Shown: positions 22,054 through 29,377 of the stretch, piece by piece
Layout: the number at the start of each line of letters is the position of its first letter
Position numbering within the stretch: the stretch's first letter is position 1
IMG/VR virus record: IMGVR_UViG_3300020020_000032
Location: 1 to 59,881 of that record
Length of the DNA stretch: 59,881 nt
Source: a virus
Direction: 5' to 3' (one strand)
The notes under the pieces: generated by a model
Told to the model about the DNA's origin: nothing
The model's database searches: none
The model's input: the letters and a program-made list of their open reading frames with translations, nothing else
Translations under genes and position numbers: made by a program

Positions 22054-22196
22054 ATAGATACGGGTACTATCAAAGAGATTTGGTATGGGTACTGGTGGTC
22101 ATCGCTATTATCGTGCTCGGCATCGTTGGTACGCTTTGGGCATACGACGGTGATCCCAAGTGTCTGATCGCTGAATGCAGGAGGTTCAAGGATTGA
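22050..22196 (+). CDS. single-TM microprotein, 48 aa
   Basis: ATGA overlap. TM helix at residues 12-32 (VWVLVVIAIIVLGIVGTLWA), then a short tail with two Cys (PKCLIAECRRFKD). Its end holds GCAGGAGG, the SD for the next gene. Confidence 0.55.
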   Translation: MNRYGYYQRDLVWVLVVIAIIVLGIVGTLWAYDGDPKCLIAECRRFKD

Positions 22197-22408
22197 CTGA
22201 CTTCTACGTAAGACTGGATTACCGAGAGTACAAGCATCTGGAAGATCAGATCGCTAACTACAAAGACCATGAAACTTCTCATACATCAGTAGAAGGGTTT
22301 TATCACAAAGCACTAAGACTCGAGGTTGGCAGTACAACCTTTGAATTCCAAGGTCCGACTGTAAAGGAGCCCATTGAGGATGACAGGACAATTCCCGAAG
22401 CGTCGTGA
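22193..22408 (+). CDS. hypothetical protein, 71 aa, paralogue of 16327-16551
   Basis: TTG start at 22193 with AGGAGG upstream. Shares the pattern VRLDYREYKHLE ... LRLEVGSTTFEFQGP with gene 16327-16551. Overlaps the next gene by 29 bases. Confidence 0.6.
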   Translation: MTDFYVRLDYREYKHLEDQIANYKDHETSHTSVEGFYHKALRLEVGSTTFEFQGPTVKEPIEDDRTIPEAS

Positions 22409-22511
22409 AACAGACAAACAACAGGAAAAGCGTGAGAAAAAACTAGAAGAGCGGCAGCCCGAACGTGACCCAGACAGGTTCGATCGTATTCCAAAGAAAA
22501 AGGAGAAATAG
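22380..22511 (+). CDS. highly charged microprotein, 43 aa
   Basis: AAAGGAG upstream. Almost entirely Lys, Arg, Glu, Asp and Gln (KRREKKLEERQPERDPDR); probably a single charged helix. The overlap and strong SD favour a real gene. Confidence 0.45.
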   Translation: MTGQFPKRRETDKQQEKREKKLEERQPERDPDRFDRIPKKKEK

Positions 22512-23084
22512 ATGATCCTAGGACTTAATGGATTAAAAGGGTCAGGAAAGGATACGGTGGCTGCGTATCTTATCAAAGAGTATGGCTTTGAACGTCGCGC
22601 CTTTGCTGATCCGATGAAAAAGTCAATGGCGGCTTTTCTAGGTGTTGATTTTCACATGATTGAACAGTGGAAAAATGATTTGCACATTAAGATCGTGGTT
22701 GAGGATGATAGAAATCCAAGCAAGCATATCGCGGAAAAGAATTTTAGGACTGGTATGCAAGACTACGCTGAGGATGGGCATAGGGGGGTATTTGGACAAA
22801 ATTTTTGGTTAGACTGGACACTTCCCAAGGATGCGTTTTATTCGGGACGCAAGATCGTTGTTACTGACGTAAGGTATCCCAATGAAGCTATGAGAATCCA
22901 CAACTGTGATGGTTTCGTAGTCAACATCGTGCGTCCTGATCTAACCAGCGATGACTCCCACAAATCAGAGCAACCTCTTGAGAACAGAGAAATTGATTTC
23001 AAGCTGGTAAACGATGAAACTCTGGACGTGCTGTTTCTGCGCACGGAAAACATGCTTGTCCATTTAGGAAGTTTGGTAGCATGA
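22512..23084 (+). CDS. deoxynucleoside monophosphate kinase
   Basis: 190 aa, starting directly after the previous stop with AAAGGAG as SD. P-loop LNGLKGSGKDTVAAYL at residues 4-19, FADPMKK (lid/base contact) at about 36, VVTDVRYPNEA at about 117. This fits the phage dNMP kinase family (T4 gp1-like), which phosphorylates dNMPs to feed replication. Context with MazG and polymerase agrees. Confidence 0.85.
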   Translation: MILGLNGLKGSGKDTVAAYLIKEYGFERRAFADPMKKSMAAFLGVDFHMIEQWKNDLHIKIVVEDDRNPSKHIAEKNFRTGMQDYAEDGHRGVFGQNFWLDWTLPKDAFYSGRKIVVTDVRYPNEAMRIHNCDGFVVNIVRPDLTSDDSHKSEQPLENREIDFKLVNDETLDVLFLRTENMLVHLGSLVA

Positions 23085-23251
23085 TGCAGGTAATGAGACT
23101 GAATCAGATGCTTTATTGTGATGGCTGTGGTACGATGGTAAACCCTTACGTCATTGAACGCAAGCCTGAGACAAACGTTGCTAAGGTGGAATGCCCTAAT
23201 TGCGAGCATAGCTGGAAAGAAGAACTTTCACACCATGACGATGCTGCTTGA
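23081..23251 (+). CDS. zinc-ribbon microprotein, 56 aa
   Basis: ATGA overlap. CDGCG (about residue 13) and CPNC (about 39) make a classic two-knuckle zinc ribbon. Overlaps a TM microprotein downstream. Confidence 0.6.
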   Translation: MMQVMRLNQMLYCDGCGTMVNPYVIERKPETNVAKVECPNCEHSWKEELSHHDDAA

Positions 23252-23348
23252 CATATTACTTGTTTTGGGCTTGATAGCATTATGCTTCGTGACGTTGCTT
23301 ATTTGTCTATCCTGTATGTGTGACGAGTGGAGTTGGTTGCGTCGATGA
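23235..23348 (+). CDS. single-TM microprotein, 37 aa
   Basis: ATG 23235 or 23241. Hydrophobic helix MLLDILLVLGLIALCFVTLL, then CLSCMCDEW and a basic end. Overlaps both neighbours. Confidence 0.45.
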   Translation: MTMLLDILLVLGLIALCFVTLLICLSCMCDEWSWLRR

Positions 23349-23812
23349 AGAACATTGAATTTCACATCGGTGGTCGAATGTCGGGTAAGACAGATTCTAT
23401 GCTTGAGTGGTTAACTGAGGCTCCCGAAGGTGAGCATAGAGTCATAGTATCTGTCAGTAGTGCAAGAGCTATGCGGCTTTTGAGTGAAGCCAGAGCCAGA
23501 GAGCTTGAAGTTGAATCGTGGCAGTTTGTGGGAATTGACGAAGTTAAACATAGAACATGGTCGGGAGTGATAGCTGGTAGAGGTGGTCATATCGTGCTAG
23601 GACTGGATGATCTTGATATGATGCTCTATCAGCTATTCGGGTGGACAGTCGGTAGAGTGAGTGCAACGGGTGATTTGGTGCATGGAAGAAGGTCGCCTAC
23701 GAAGCTGGCTACAGCTACCATCTTGAATGGTGGAGTTGCCAAGTGCGACGATTGTGGAGAAATTTTGCTGGAAGATGAAAGACACTGGCATGAAGTAGGT
23801 ACTAATGGGTGA
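23345..23812 (+). CDS. P-loop-containing protein with C-terminal zinc knuckle, 155 aa
   Basis: ATG 23345 overlaps the previous TGA. FHIGGRMSGKTDSML is a Walker A motif; FVGIDEVKH and IVLGLDDLD could be Walker B. CDDCGEIL near residue 138 with H/H downstream is a zinc half-site. Resembles thymidine-kinase-like P-loop proteins in order of motifs (P-loop, Asp-Glu, C-terminal zinc), but the TK lasso motif is not evident. Confidence 0.6.
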   Translation: MKNIEFHIGGRMSGKTDSMLEWLTEAPEGEHRVIVSVSSARAMRLLSEARARELEVESWQFVGIDEVKHRTWSGVIAGRGGHIVLGLDDLDMMLYQLFGWTVGRVSATGDLVHGRRSPTKLATATILNGGVAKCDDCGEILLEDERHWHEVGTNG

Positions 23813-23993
23813 CGATACACAACTAGAGCTGGGGAACGAAGCACCTGTAGTAATGCAATTCAATGGTGGCAGGTGCGAGAAGTGTAATGGTCTGTTGAGG
23901 GAAGCACCATATGTAGGTAGCGACCACGATCCTATTGCAGAATGTACGAATTGTGGTATGGAATACGGTTGCTTTGAGTGTGATCTGGCATGA
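23805..23993 (+). CDS. zinc-ribbon microprotein, 62 aa
   Basis: CEKCNG (about residue 24), CTNCG (about 47) and CFEC (about 56) give six Cys. Overlaps the P-loop gene by 8 bases. Unknown role. Confidence 0.6.
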   Translation: MGDDTQLELGNEAPVVMQFNGGRCEKCNGLLREAPYVGSDHDPIAECTNCGMEYGCFECDLA

Positions 23994-24018
23994 AGCCTAA
24001 AGAAGAAAGTGTGATTAA

Positions 24019-24216
24019 ATGAATAGAGAAGATAGATACGGTAATCGTTTGACCCCAGGCACCGAAGTAAAAGATTTACGTGCTGATGGTGGTGGGAGGA
24101 TTGGTATTGTCATGGGAATCACAGAGCGAGGTATTTTAGTGAAGTGGGATGGAAACGAGGATGATTCTTTAGTTGATGGAACCGACGTAGTTATCAACGA
24201 GGTGATGTTTCATTGA
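24019..24216 (+). CDS. SH3-like hypothetical protein, 65 aa
   Basis: Reads RLTPGTEVKDLRADG, GRIGIVMGITERGILVKWDG and VVINEV, the strand pattern of small SH3-like barrels found in phages. Coupled to the polymerase gene by overlap. Confidence 0.6.
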   Translation: MNREDRYGNRLTPGTEVKDLRADGGGRIGIVMGITERGILVKWDGNEDDSLVDGTDVVINEVMFH

Positions 24217-26651
24217 AGCCTAAAGCACCTCACGCGCTTTGCGATAAGTGTCCGTTTAAGGATCGTGACTTTGCTGCCACGACTGGCCCTGCCGATGCTG
24301 AGATTGCAGTTGTGAGTAGATCACCTGGGTATTACGAAGCTTTGAATGGTGAGTCGTTTGCTGGCCCTAGTGGTAAGGTACTTGACCATTTGCTGAAACT
24401 TCATGGTAAAGATAGAGAGCAGGTGTTGTGTACTAACGTGGTTCTCTGTCAGAGCGATGGTCAAGAAAACGGATTTGGGTTAGCTCAGGCTTGCTGTGCG
24501 CCCCGCCTAGACCACGAAATCGCTGACGCAGCCACGGTTATAGCCTGCGGGACAGAGGCTGTGAGGGGGCTTACAGACGCCGGTGGAATTGCATCAAATC
24601 GCGGTTACGTGCATTATCGTGACTCAGGCAACAACCACATGCAGCGCGTTATTGTATCCAACAACCCAGCTATGGTGCTTCGTGATGATGGAGTGTTTCC
24701 CGAGCTAGTTCGTGATTTCAAACTTGCCATAGATCCCCTACCTACACCAGAACTGCCGAAAGTCAAATGGACGGAGGATTTAGATGAAGCTTGTAAATGG
24801 GCATCGGACATTTACGATCAGCTTAGAGAAACTAGTGGAACTTTGTTGTCCGTGGATATTGAAGGAGGATATCCTGACCTGGCATGTATCGGGTTCTCAC
24901 TACGATCCGAAAAAGCGGTCACTATTGGTATCGATCCTTGTAAAGAAGAGGACTTCCGTAGAGAATATCTGGATAGACTACTCACTCTACCCAATGTCAG
25001 ATATCTCTGGCAGTTCGGAAAATACGACACCAAAGCCTTAAGGAGATTTGATATAAATGCACGTGTCGATGAAGATACAGGATTGCTCAGTTACGCGCTT
25101 GATGAACGTCCTGGCGATCCTGAATCGGGAGCAGGAGGCCACTCTCTTGAATGGCTGCTTAAAGATGAACTTGGTTGGTCCAAATACGAACCATCTTCTG
25201 TCAGAGATTTCAAAGCTGGACGTGGGGTATGGGCAGACTGGCCGAATCAGTCTGCTCCAAAGCGAGAGCGGATAGATCTATATGAATACAATGGTATGGA
25301 TACTGCTGGAACCCTTTCCCTCTATCATGTTCTCAAAGAACGTGCAATTAACGACAACGTATGGGAAAGGCCGTATAGATCACAACTTCTCCCACTTAAT
25401 GCGGCCCTCACGGAAGTTGAGCTTTACGGTAATCTTTGGGATGCAGATGCCGCCTGCGACATTCTAGAAGAAGAAGTTTGGCCCAGACTAGATGAATGGC
25501 GTGGGGTACTTCGTACTATTAGTAGACGACCTGAACTGAATCCTAATTCACCTAAACAGCTTAAGGAGCTAATGTATGATATATGGGGAATCGAACACGA
25601 TCTTGATAGGCCAAGGATTGAACGGCAAGGAAAGAAATCTACAGACAAATCAGTACGAGAGGTTATTCTTAGGGGTGATTATCGGAGTTCTAACACTCGG
25701 GATCGTAATGGAATTGAGGCGTTCATTAAGACGCTAGACTCGTGGAAGGAGTTGGATAAGCAACGTGGAACTTACCTTGAAGGACTCACTCTCAAGAGGT
25801 CAGAAGATGGGCGAATATATACTGACTTCAAAATTCACGGTACGGAGTCAGCACGGCTTAGTTCAGCAAAGCCGAACATGCAAAATATCACTCGACCAAA
25901 AACCGGACTCCCAAATATTAGAAGAGTTTTTGTCGCAGATCAAGGATGCCAATTTGTATCGGCTGACTTATCTCAAGCGGAGCTTAGAACAATTGCTGTT
26001 TTGTCGGAAGATACAGAACTCCAAGCCATTTATCTAGACACCAGTAGATCCCTCCACAAAGAGATTGCGGAACAGTTTTATGGAAAAGATTATACGTACG
26101 AAGAATATGTCAAGGCGAAGAACATTAACTTTGGAGTTGCTTACGGACAGAGCGCGTATACATTCCATCAGATGTATAACATGCCACAGAAAGAAGCTCA
26201 AGATTTCATAGATTTTTGGTGGCAGCGGTTTCCGCAAGTAAAGCAATGGCGTAAAGATATCGAAACACAAATGAATGAGAAGGGTGAGTTCCAATCACCC
26301 TTTGGTCACAAGCGCAGGTTCTACGTTATTCCATCAGATCAGAAAGGATATATTCATGCGGTTAACCAGGCTGTTTCTTTTCTACCACAGAATATCGCTG
26401 CAAATGTTACACTATATGCCGTTACCAAATTGGTGGAAACTTTGGATCCTCAGGAGGCACAAATCCGCATTACTGTTCACGATTCGATTGTTGCCTGCGT
26501 CAAGGAAAAATACGTCGAAGATGTCGCTACACGGATGAAAGCACAACTAGAAAATGCAGCCAAAGAATCAATTGATTGGGACTTCCCATATCTAGCTGAT
26601 CTGTCAGTAGGTCCAACATGGGGAGACTTGAAGGAGATAGAAATCAAGTGA
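24213..26651 (+). CDS. DNA polymerase, family A, with N-terminal uracil-DNA glycosylase-like domain
   Basis: 812 aa, TTG start overlapping the previous TGA. Residues 1-175 resemble family 4 UDG: CDKCPF, SRSPGYYEALNGESFAGPSG, TNVVLCQ, AQACCAPRLDHEI (the four Fe-S Cys are present) and SNNPAMVLRD near the usual HPS loop. Residues about 200-400 are a DEDDy-type exonuclease: SVDIEGG (about 213), KYDTKAL, YNGMDTAG (about 359). Polymerase motif A SADLSQAELR (about 583), motif B KNINFGVAYG (about 635), motif C VHDS (about 753, Ser where many PolA have Glu). Replicative polymerase; glycosylase activity is not provable from sequence. Confidence 0.9.
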   Translation: MKPKAPHALCDKCPFKDRDFAATTGPADAEIAVVSRSPGYYEALNGESFAGPSGKVLDHLLKLHGKDREQVLCTNVVLCQSDGQENGFGLAQACCAPRLDHEIADAATVIACGTEAVRGLTDAGGIASNRGYVHYRDSGNNHMQRVIVSNNPAMVLRDDGVFPELVRDFKLAIDPLPTPELPKVKWTEDLDEACKWASDIYDQLRETSGTLLSVDIEGGYPDLACIGFSLRSEKAVTIGIDPCKEEDFRREYLDRLLTLPNVRYLWQFGKYDTKALRRFDINARVDEDTGLLSYALDERPGDPESGAGGHSLEWLLKDELGWSKYEPSSVRDFKAGRGVWADWPNQSAPKRERIDLYEYNGMDTAGTLSLYHVLKERAINDNVWERPYRSQLLPLNAALTEVELYGNLWDADAACDILEEEVWPRLDEWRGVLRTISRRPELNPNSPKQLKELMYDIWGIEHDLDRPRIERQGKKSTDKSVREVILRGDYRSSNTRDRNGIEAFIKTLDSWKELDKQRGTYLEGLTLKRSEDGRIYTDFKIHGTESARLSSAKPNMQNITRPKTGLPNIRRVFVADQGCQFVSADLSQAELRTIAVLSEDTELQAIYLDTSRSLHKEIAEQFYGKDYTYEEYVKAKNINFGVAYGQSAYTFHQMYNMPQKEAQDFIDFWWQRFPQVKQWRKDIETQMNEKGEFQSPFGHKRRFYVIPSDQKGYIHAVNQAVSFLPQNIAANVTLYAVTKLVETLDPQEAQIRITVHDSIVACVKEKYVEDVATRMKAQLENAAKESIDWDFPYLADLSVGPTWGDLKEIEIK

Positions 26652-27091
26652 GCACACCATACGATGCTGAACGGCTAGAGCAGGATAAGCCCGGAGAGAC
26701 GCTGCTTGACGTGGGCGAGCATGAGTGTGTGACGTGTCCTCGATGTGCCTGTACCTTCGCCAAGGTGCATCCAGCCTGCCCACGCTGTTCCGTGGAGGCC
26801 CAACTAGTCCAGGTAGAGCGGAAGTCGAGTGACGCGATCAACGAGCACCTAAGACTCCGCATTGCAACTATCGAAGAGCGTGACAATCTAGCTCATGTTT
26901 GGGAGCAGAGTCGAAAGACGGTCGAAAGTCAGGCGAAGCGCATAACTGAATTGGAGTCTAAAAACGAAAGACTAATAGAACTACTAAAAGAACTTAAAGC
27001 ATATGAGTATCCGGTGGGACCCAAGAGTCATCCTACCCGTAAAGGCTTTCGCTTGTGGACTAAAGTAGATAAGGAAATTGACAGCAAGTAA
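26648..27091 (+). CDS. zinc-finger coiled-coil protein, 147 aa
   Basis: GTG 26648 overlaps the polymerase TGA (GTGA). CVTCPRCAC and CPRCS near residues 28-48 form a zinc ribbon, followed by a long helix (DNLAHVWEQSRKTVESQ ... RITELESKNERLIELL). The 5' half is GC-richer than its neighbours, as in 12030-12533. Unknown function. Confidence 0.65.
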   Translation: MSTPYDAERLEQDKPGETLLDVGEHECVTCPRCACTFAKVHPACPRCSVEAQLVQVERKSSDAINEHLRLRIATIEERDNLAHVWEQSRKTVESQAKRITELESKNERLIELLKELKAYEYPVGPKSHPTRKGFRLWTKVDKEIDSK

Positions 27092-27383
27092 CGGGAATAG
27101 TGATTCATTGGTCGTTAGGGCTGAGGATCTTAGAAAGCTGATTCAGGAAGATTTCGGTGATGACGATAGTTGGCTATGGAACATTGCTAAAATACTGGGA
27201 ACAGACAAGCGTAACGTTTATAGGAAGTTGTATGAACAGAAGCACGTCACTTGGTCTGTGGCTGACGAGTGGCTGACACAGCTTGGTATGGTCGGACAAA
27301 TTCATTACCTGGAGGCCATACCTAATCCACGTTGGAGTCAGGAAAAATGGATAAAGCACATGAAGGAGAGAGGTTGCATATGA
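27078..27383 (+). CDS. helix-turn-helix-like hypothetical protein, 101 aa
   Basis: TTG start at 27078 with AAGGAAA upstream (a second TTG at 27108 is possible). IAKILGTDKRNVYRKLYEQ is a convincing helix-turn-helix pattern, with Trp-rich surroundings. Candidate phage transcription factor. Confidence 0.6.
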   Translation: MTASNGNSDSLVVRAEDLRKLIQEDFGDDDSWLWNIAKILGTDKRNVYRKLYEQKHVTWSVADEWLTQLGMVGQIHYLEAIPNPRWSQEKWIKHMKERGCI

Positions 27384-27568
27384 GTGATGATAGTCCATAT
27401 ATTCTAGCTCAAGAACGTCAACTCGCAGTTGTACAAAAGTGGTATAATCACTTGGATGATCCTTACAAAGCACCAGAACTTAAGGTGGGTATGCCATCTG
27501 ACGTGTTTAATGCGGTTGTGGATGTGATCGCTGAGTACAATCTTATCAAGGACGGAAGACGGCAATGA
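27380..27568 (+). CDS. hypothetical protein, 62 aa
   Basis: ATGA overlap at 27380. Helical, acidic (YILAQERQLAVVQKWYNHL). Unknown. Confidence 0.55.
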   Translation: MSDDSPYILAQERQLAVVQKWYNHLDDPYKAPELKVGMPSDVFNAVVDVIAEYNLIKDGRRQ

Positions 27569-27696
27569 AGATGTGTGGTTACGTGTGGCAATTGAAACAC
27601 CCTGATTATGACAGTCACAAATGCGTTAGACCTGAGGGACACCCAGGTAGACACCGCTGTGATTGTGGTAAAATGAAAGAACAGGAGAACAAATGA
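27565..27696 (+). CDS. Cys/His-rich microprotein, 43 aa
   Basis: ATGA overlap. C4, HKC, GHPGRHRCDCG give several Cys/His in 35 residues, a probable zinc knuckle. Coupled by ATGA to the resolvase gene. Confidence 0.55.
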   Translation: MKMCGYVWQLKHPDYDSHKCVRPEGHPGRHRCDCGKMKEQENK

Positions 27697-28226
27697 GGAT
27701 CATATCAATTGATCCAGGTGTTATGACTGGCTACTGTTACGCTGAGCTTGTAGCAACTGCTCCGGGTACTGCTAGGGCGTTGTCAGAACTTGAACAAGTC
27801 AACAAATTGAAGTACCACCCGTTTCAGGCGGCTGACGATGTTGATGACCTATGGCGACGCCTAAAAAGATTTGATCCCGAGTACATCATCATCGAAGACT
27901 TTGAATTTAGGCGTGGTAAAGCCGGGGCTGCTGGTCTTAACCTCTTTCCAAAAGAATTGATTGGTGTTACTCGTTTGTATGACCTACTCACAAACGCGCG
28001 GGTCTTTGTTCAAAAAGCAGCACAGGGTAAGTCATACTACACCAATCCGATCCTGCAAGGGCTTGGCTTGTATAGGCGTGGTATACCGCATGGGATGGAT
28101 GCTTCGCGTCACTTGCTTCAATGGTGTATGTTTGGTTTTGGCAATCAATTTATAGGCAAACAGCGAACCGAGGATTTCGCACAAATCACACAAAAACTGG
28201 AATGGTGGGCAGATGCCAACGAATAA
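27693..28226 (+). CDS. RuvC-like Holliday junction resolvase
   Basis: 177 aa; AGGAG upstream. RNase H-like fold motifs: ISIDPGVMTGYC (residues 4-15, first Asp), IIIEDFEFR (about 71, Glu) and HGMDASRHLLQW (about 137, C-terminal Asp). This is the RuvC-like family of actinophages. Cleaves branched DNA before packaging; also a recombination partner of the ATPase at 17738. Confidence 0.85.
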   Translation: MRIISIDPGVMTGYCYAELVATAPGTARALSELEQVNKLKYHPFQAADDVDDLWRRLKRFDPEYIIIEDFEFRRGKAGAAGLNLFPKELIGVTRLYDLLTNARVFVQKAAQGKSYYTNPILQGLGLYRRGIPHGMDASRHLLQWCMFGFGNQFIGKQRTEDFAQITQKLEWWADANE

Positions 28227-28371
28227 AGAAAAATATGGTCATTCTGAAATGAACATTTCCGAGCTTGAAGCAAGAGCGGCAGCTGATCTGTATGAGTTGT
28301 CCAATCGTTTGATAAAGAATGAAAGACACAATCTATTGGAGAATTGCATTACATGCTTATGCGCCAGTTAA
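28213..28371 (+). CDS. hypothetical helical protein, 52 aa
   Basis: Overlaps the resolvase 3' end. Helical (ISELEARAAADLYELSNRL), with CITCLC at the C-terminus. Unknown. Confidence 0.5.
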   Translation: MPTNKEKYGHSEMNISELEARAAADLYELSNRLIKNERHNLLENCITCLCAS

Positions 28372-28418
28372 GAGAGTCATTCAGAACCGCTGAACTAATC
28401 ATATCGAGGTACGAATGA
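28353..28418 (+). CDS. possible 21-aa peptide
   Basis: ATG 28353 to TGA 28416-28418, coupled by ATGA to the next gene. Reads MLMRQLRESFRTAELIISRYE. Too short to judge; only the overlap arrangement supports it. Confidence 0.25.
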   Translation: MLMRQLRESFRTAELIISRYE

Positions 28419-28618
28419 AGAAAGTACCACGTTGCGAAGATTGTGGTATGCGCGTGGGGTTTTCCGATCCTCAACGATTTAGAGCATTGCATCGATCTTT
28501 TAAAGGTCCAGAACACACTGTTTGTAATAAGGAGTATAGAATGAAAGTAACTCTTGAACAAGCATCTTATTGGTTTGAGGAATATTTAGCTGCTGCTCAC
28601 GCGGGTAGTGAAACATGA
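28415..28618 (+). CDS. zinc-finger-like protein, 67 aa
   Basis: CEDCGMRVGFSD, then LHRSFKGPEHTVC: Cys and His spacing of a small zinc finger. C-terminal half helical (VTLEQASYWFEEYLAAAHAG). ATGA coupling both sides. Confidence 0.55.
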   Translation: MKKVPRCEDCGMRVGFSDPQRFRALHRSFKGPEHTVCNKEYRMKVTLEQASYWFEEYLAAAHAGSET

Positions 28619-28794
28619 TTGTCACCGTCAGAGAATTGATAAGAGAACTTAGAGAGTTTCCTCCTGAGTGGGAAATTTGGATGGAAGTACGAGGACGGGA
28701 AGCTCAACTCAGAGGTATCTCCACTGAAACAGGTGGAGTCACAACTTGGGTTCTACTCTCCGATTATCCCGATAAACATGAGGAGGACAAATAA
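28615..28794 (+). CDS. hypothetical protein, 59 aa
   Basis: Begins TVRELIRELREFPPEWEIWM, a pattern (helix, PPxW, strand) seen in many small phage proteins of unknown function. TAATG coupling to the next gene. Confidence 0.6.
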   Translation: MIVTVRELIRELREFPPEWEIWMEVRGREAQLRGISTETGGVTTWVLLSDYPDKHEEDK

Positions 28795-29024
28795 TGGATG
28801 ATAAAGTTAAGCAATTGGTAGGTAGAAAATATGGTGGAGGTACTATGGTGCTTAATTGCGTATCTCATATGCAAATGTCTATCTTAGAAAGACCTACAGA
28901 CTGCAATCTTTGTAATACGGACGTAAAAAATGCTCTCGCACGTTGTCATAGAATCAACGAGTTTCTGAACGATTGGAAAGATGATGCTGTCGGAATTTTG
29001 GCGCTTAACGAAGAAGGGGGGTGA
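28794..29024 (+). CDS. hypothetical protein, 76 aa
   Basis: SD GAGGAGGACAAATA. Two Cys (LNCVSHM, CNLCN) plus a later RCHR; a possible zinc site. Followed by a 60-base gap with only a 12-codon reading frame. Confidence 0.6.
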   Translation: MDDKVKQLVGRKYGGGTMVLNCVSHMQMSILERPTDCNLCNTDVKNALARCHRINEFLNDWKDDAVGILALNEEGG

Positions 29025-29089
29025 GAGATGAACACCATTAACCTAAGTTGGTGGGAGGGTCCATAAATAATCAACCAGCAGGGAGAATA

Positions 29090-29377
29090 ATGCGAAACAT
29101 TGCTTTGATGTTGATTGTTATTGCTGTCGCTGTGGTGGCCGCACTTGTACTAAGTAAGGTAACAAGTGCGGCACCCTGCGATCCAACTAAAACCGATCCA
29201 CGTAATTGTGCTATGTACGGTGACAGTCGTGATATGTGGGTGCAGGGTATGTCGTTCGGGCAAGGAGCAGGAGACATAGTGTATTATCAGGAAGGTGGCG
29301 TCGATCAGCCTGTAAATCCTGAGGTCGCTTGCTCAAATCACCATGACGATGACCTGGATAGTTTCACGGACTTTTGA
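29090..29377 (+). CDS. secreted protein with TSP3-like motif, N-terminal part (frame interrupted)
   Basis: Start at ATG 29090 with AGGGAGAATA upstream. Residues 1-29 are a signal peptide (LMLIVIAVAVVAALVLSK, then TSAAPC). The end, CSNHHDDDLDSFTDF, is the start of a thrombospondin type 3-like calcium loop (normally ...DGLTDFP.DPGC). A 19-base tandem duplication then puts a stop in frame; the rest of the motif lies in the next frame. Confidence 0.65.
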   Translation: MRNIALMLIVIAVAVVAALVLSKVTSAAPCDPTKTDPRNCAMYGDSRDMWVQGMSFGQGAGDIVYYQEGGVDQPVNPEVACSNHHDDDLDSFTDF

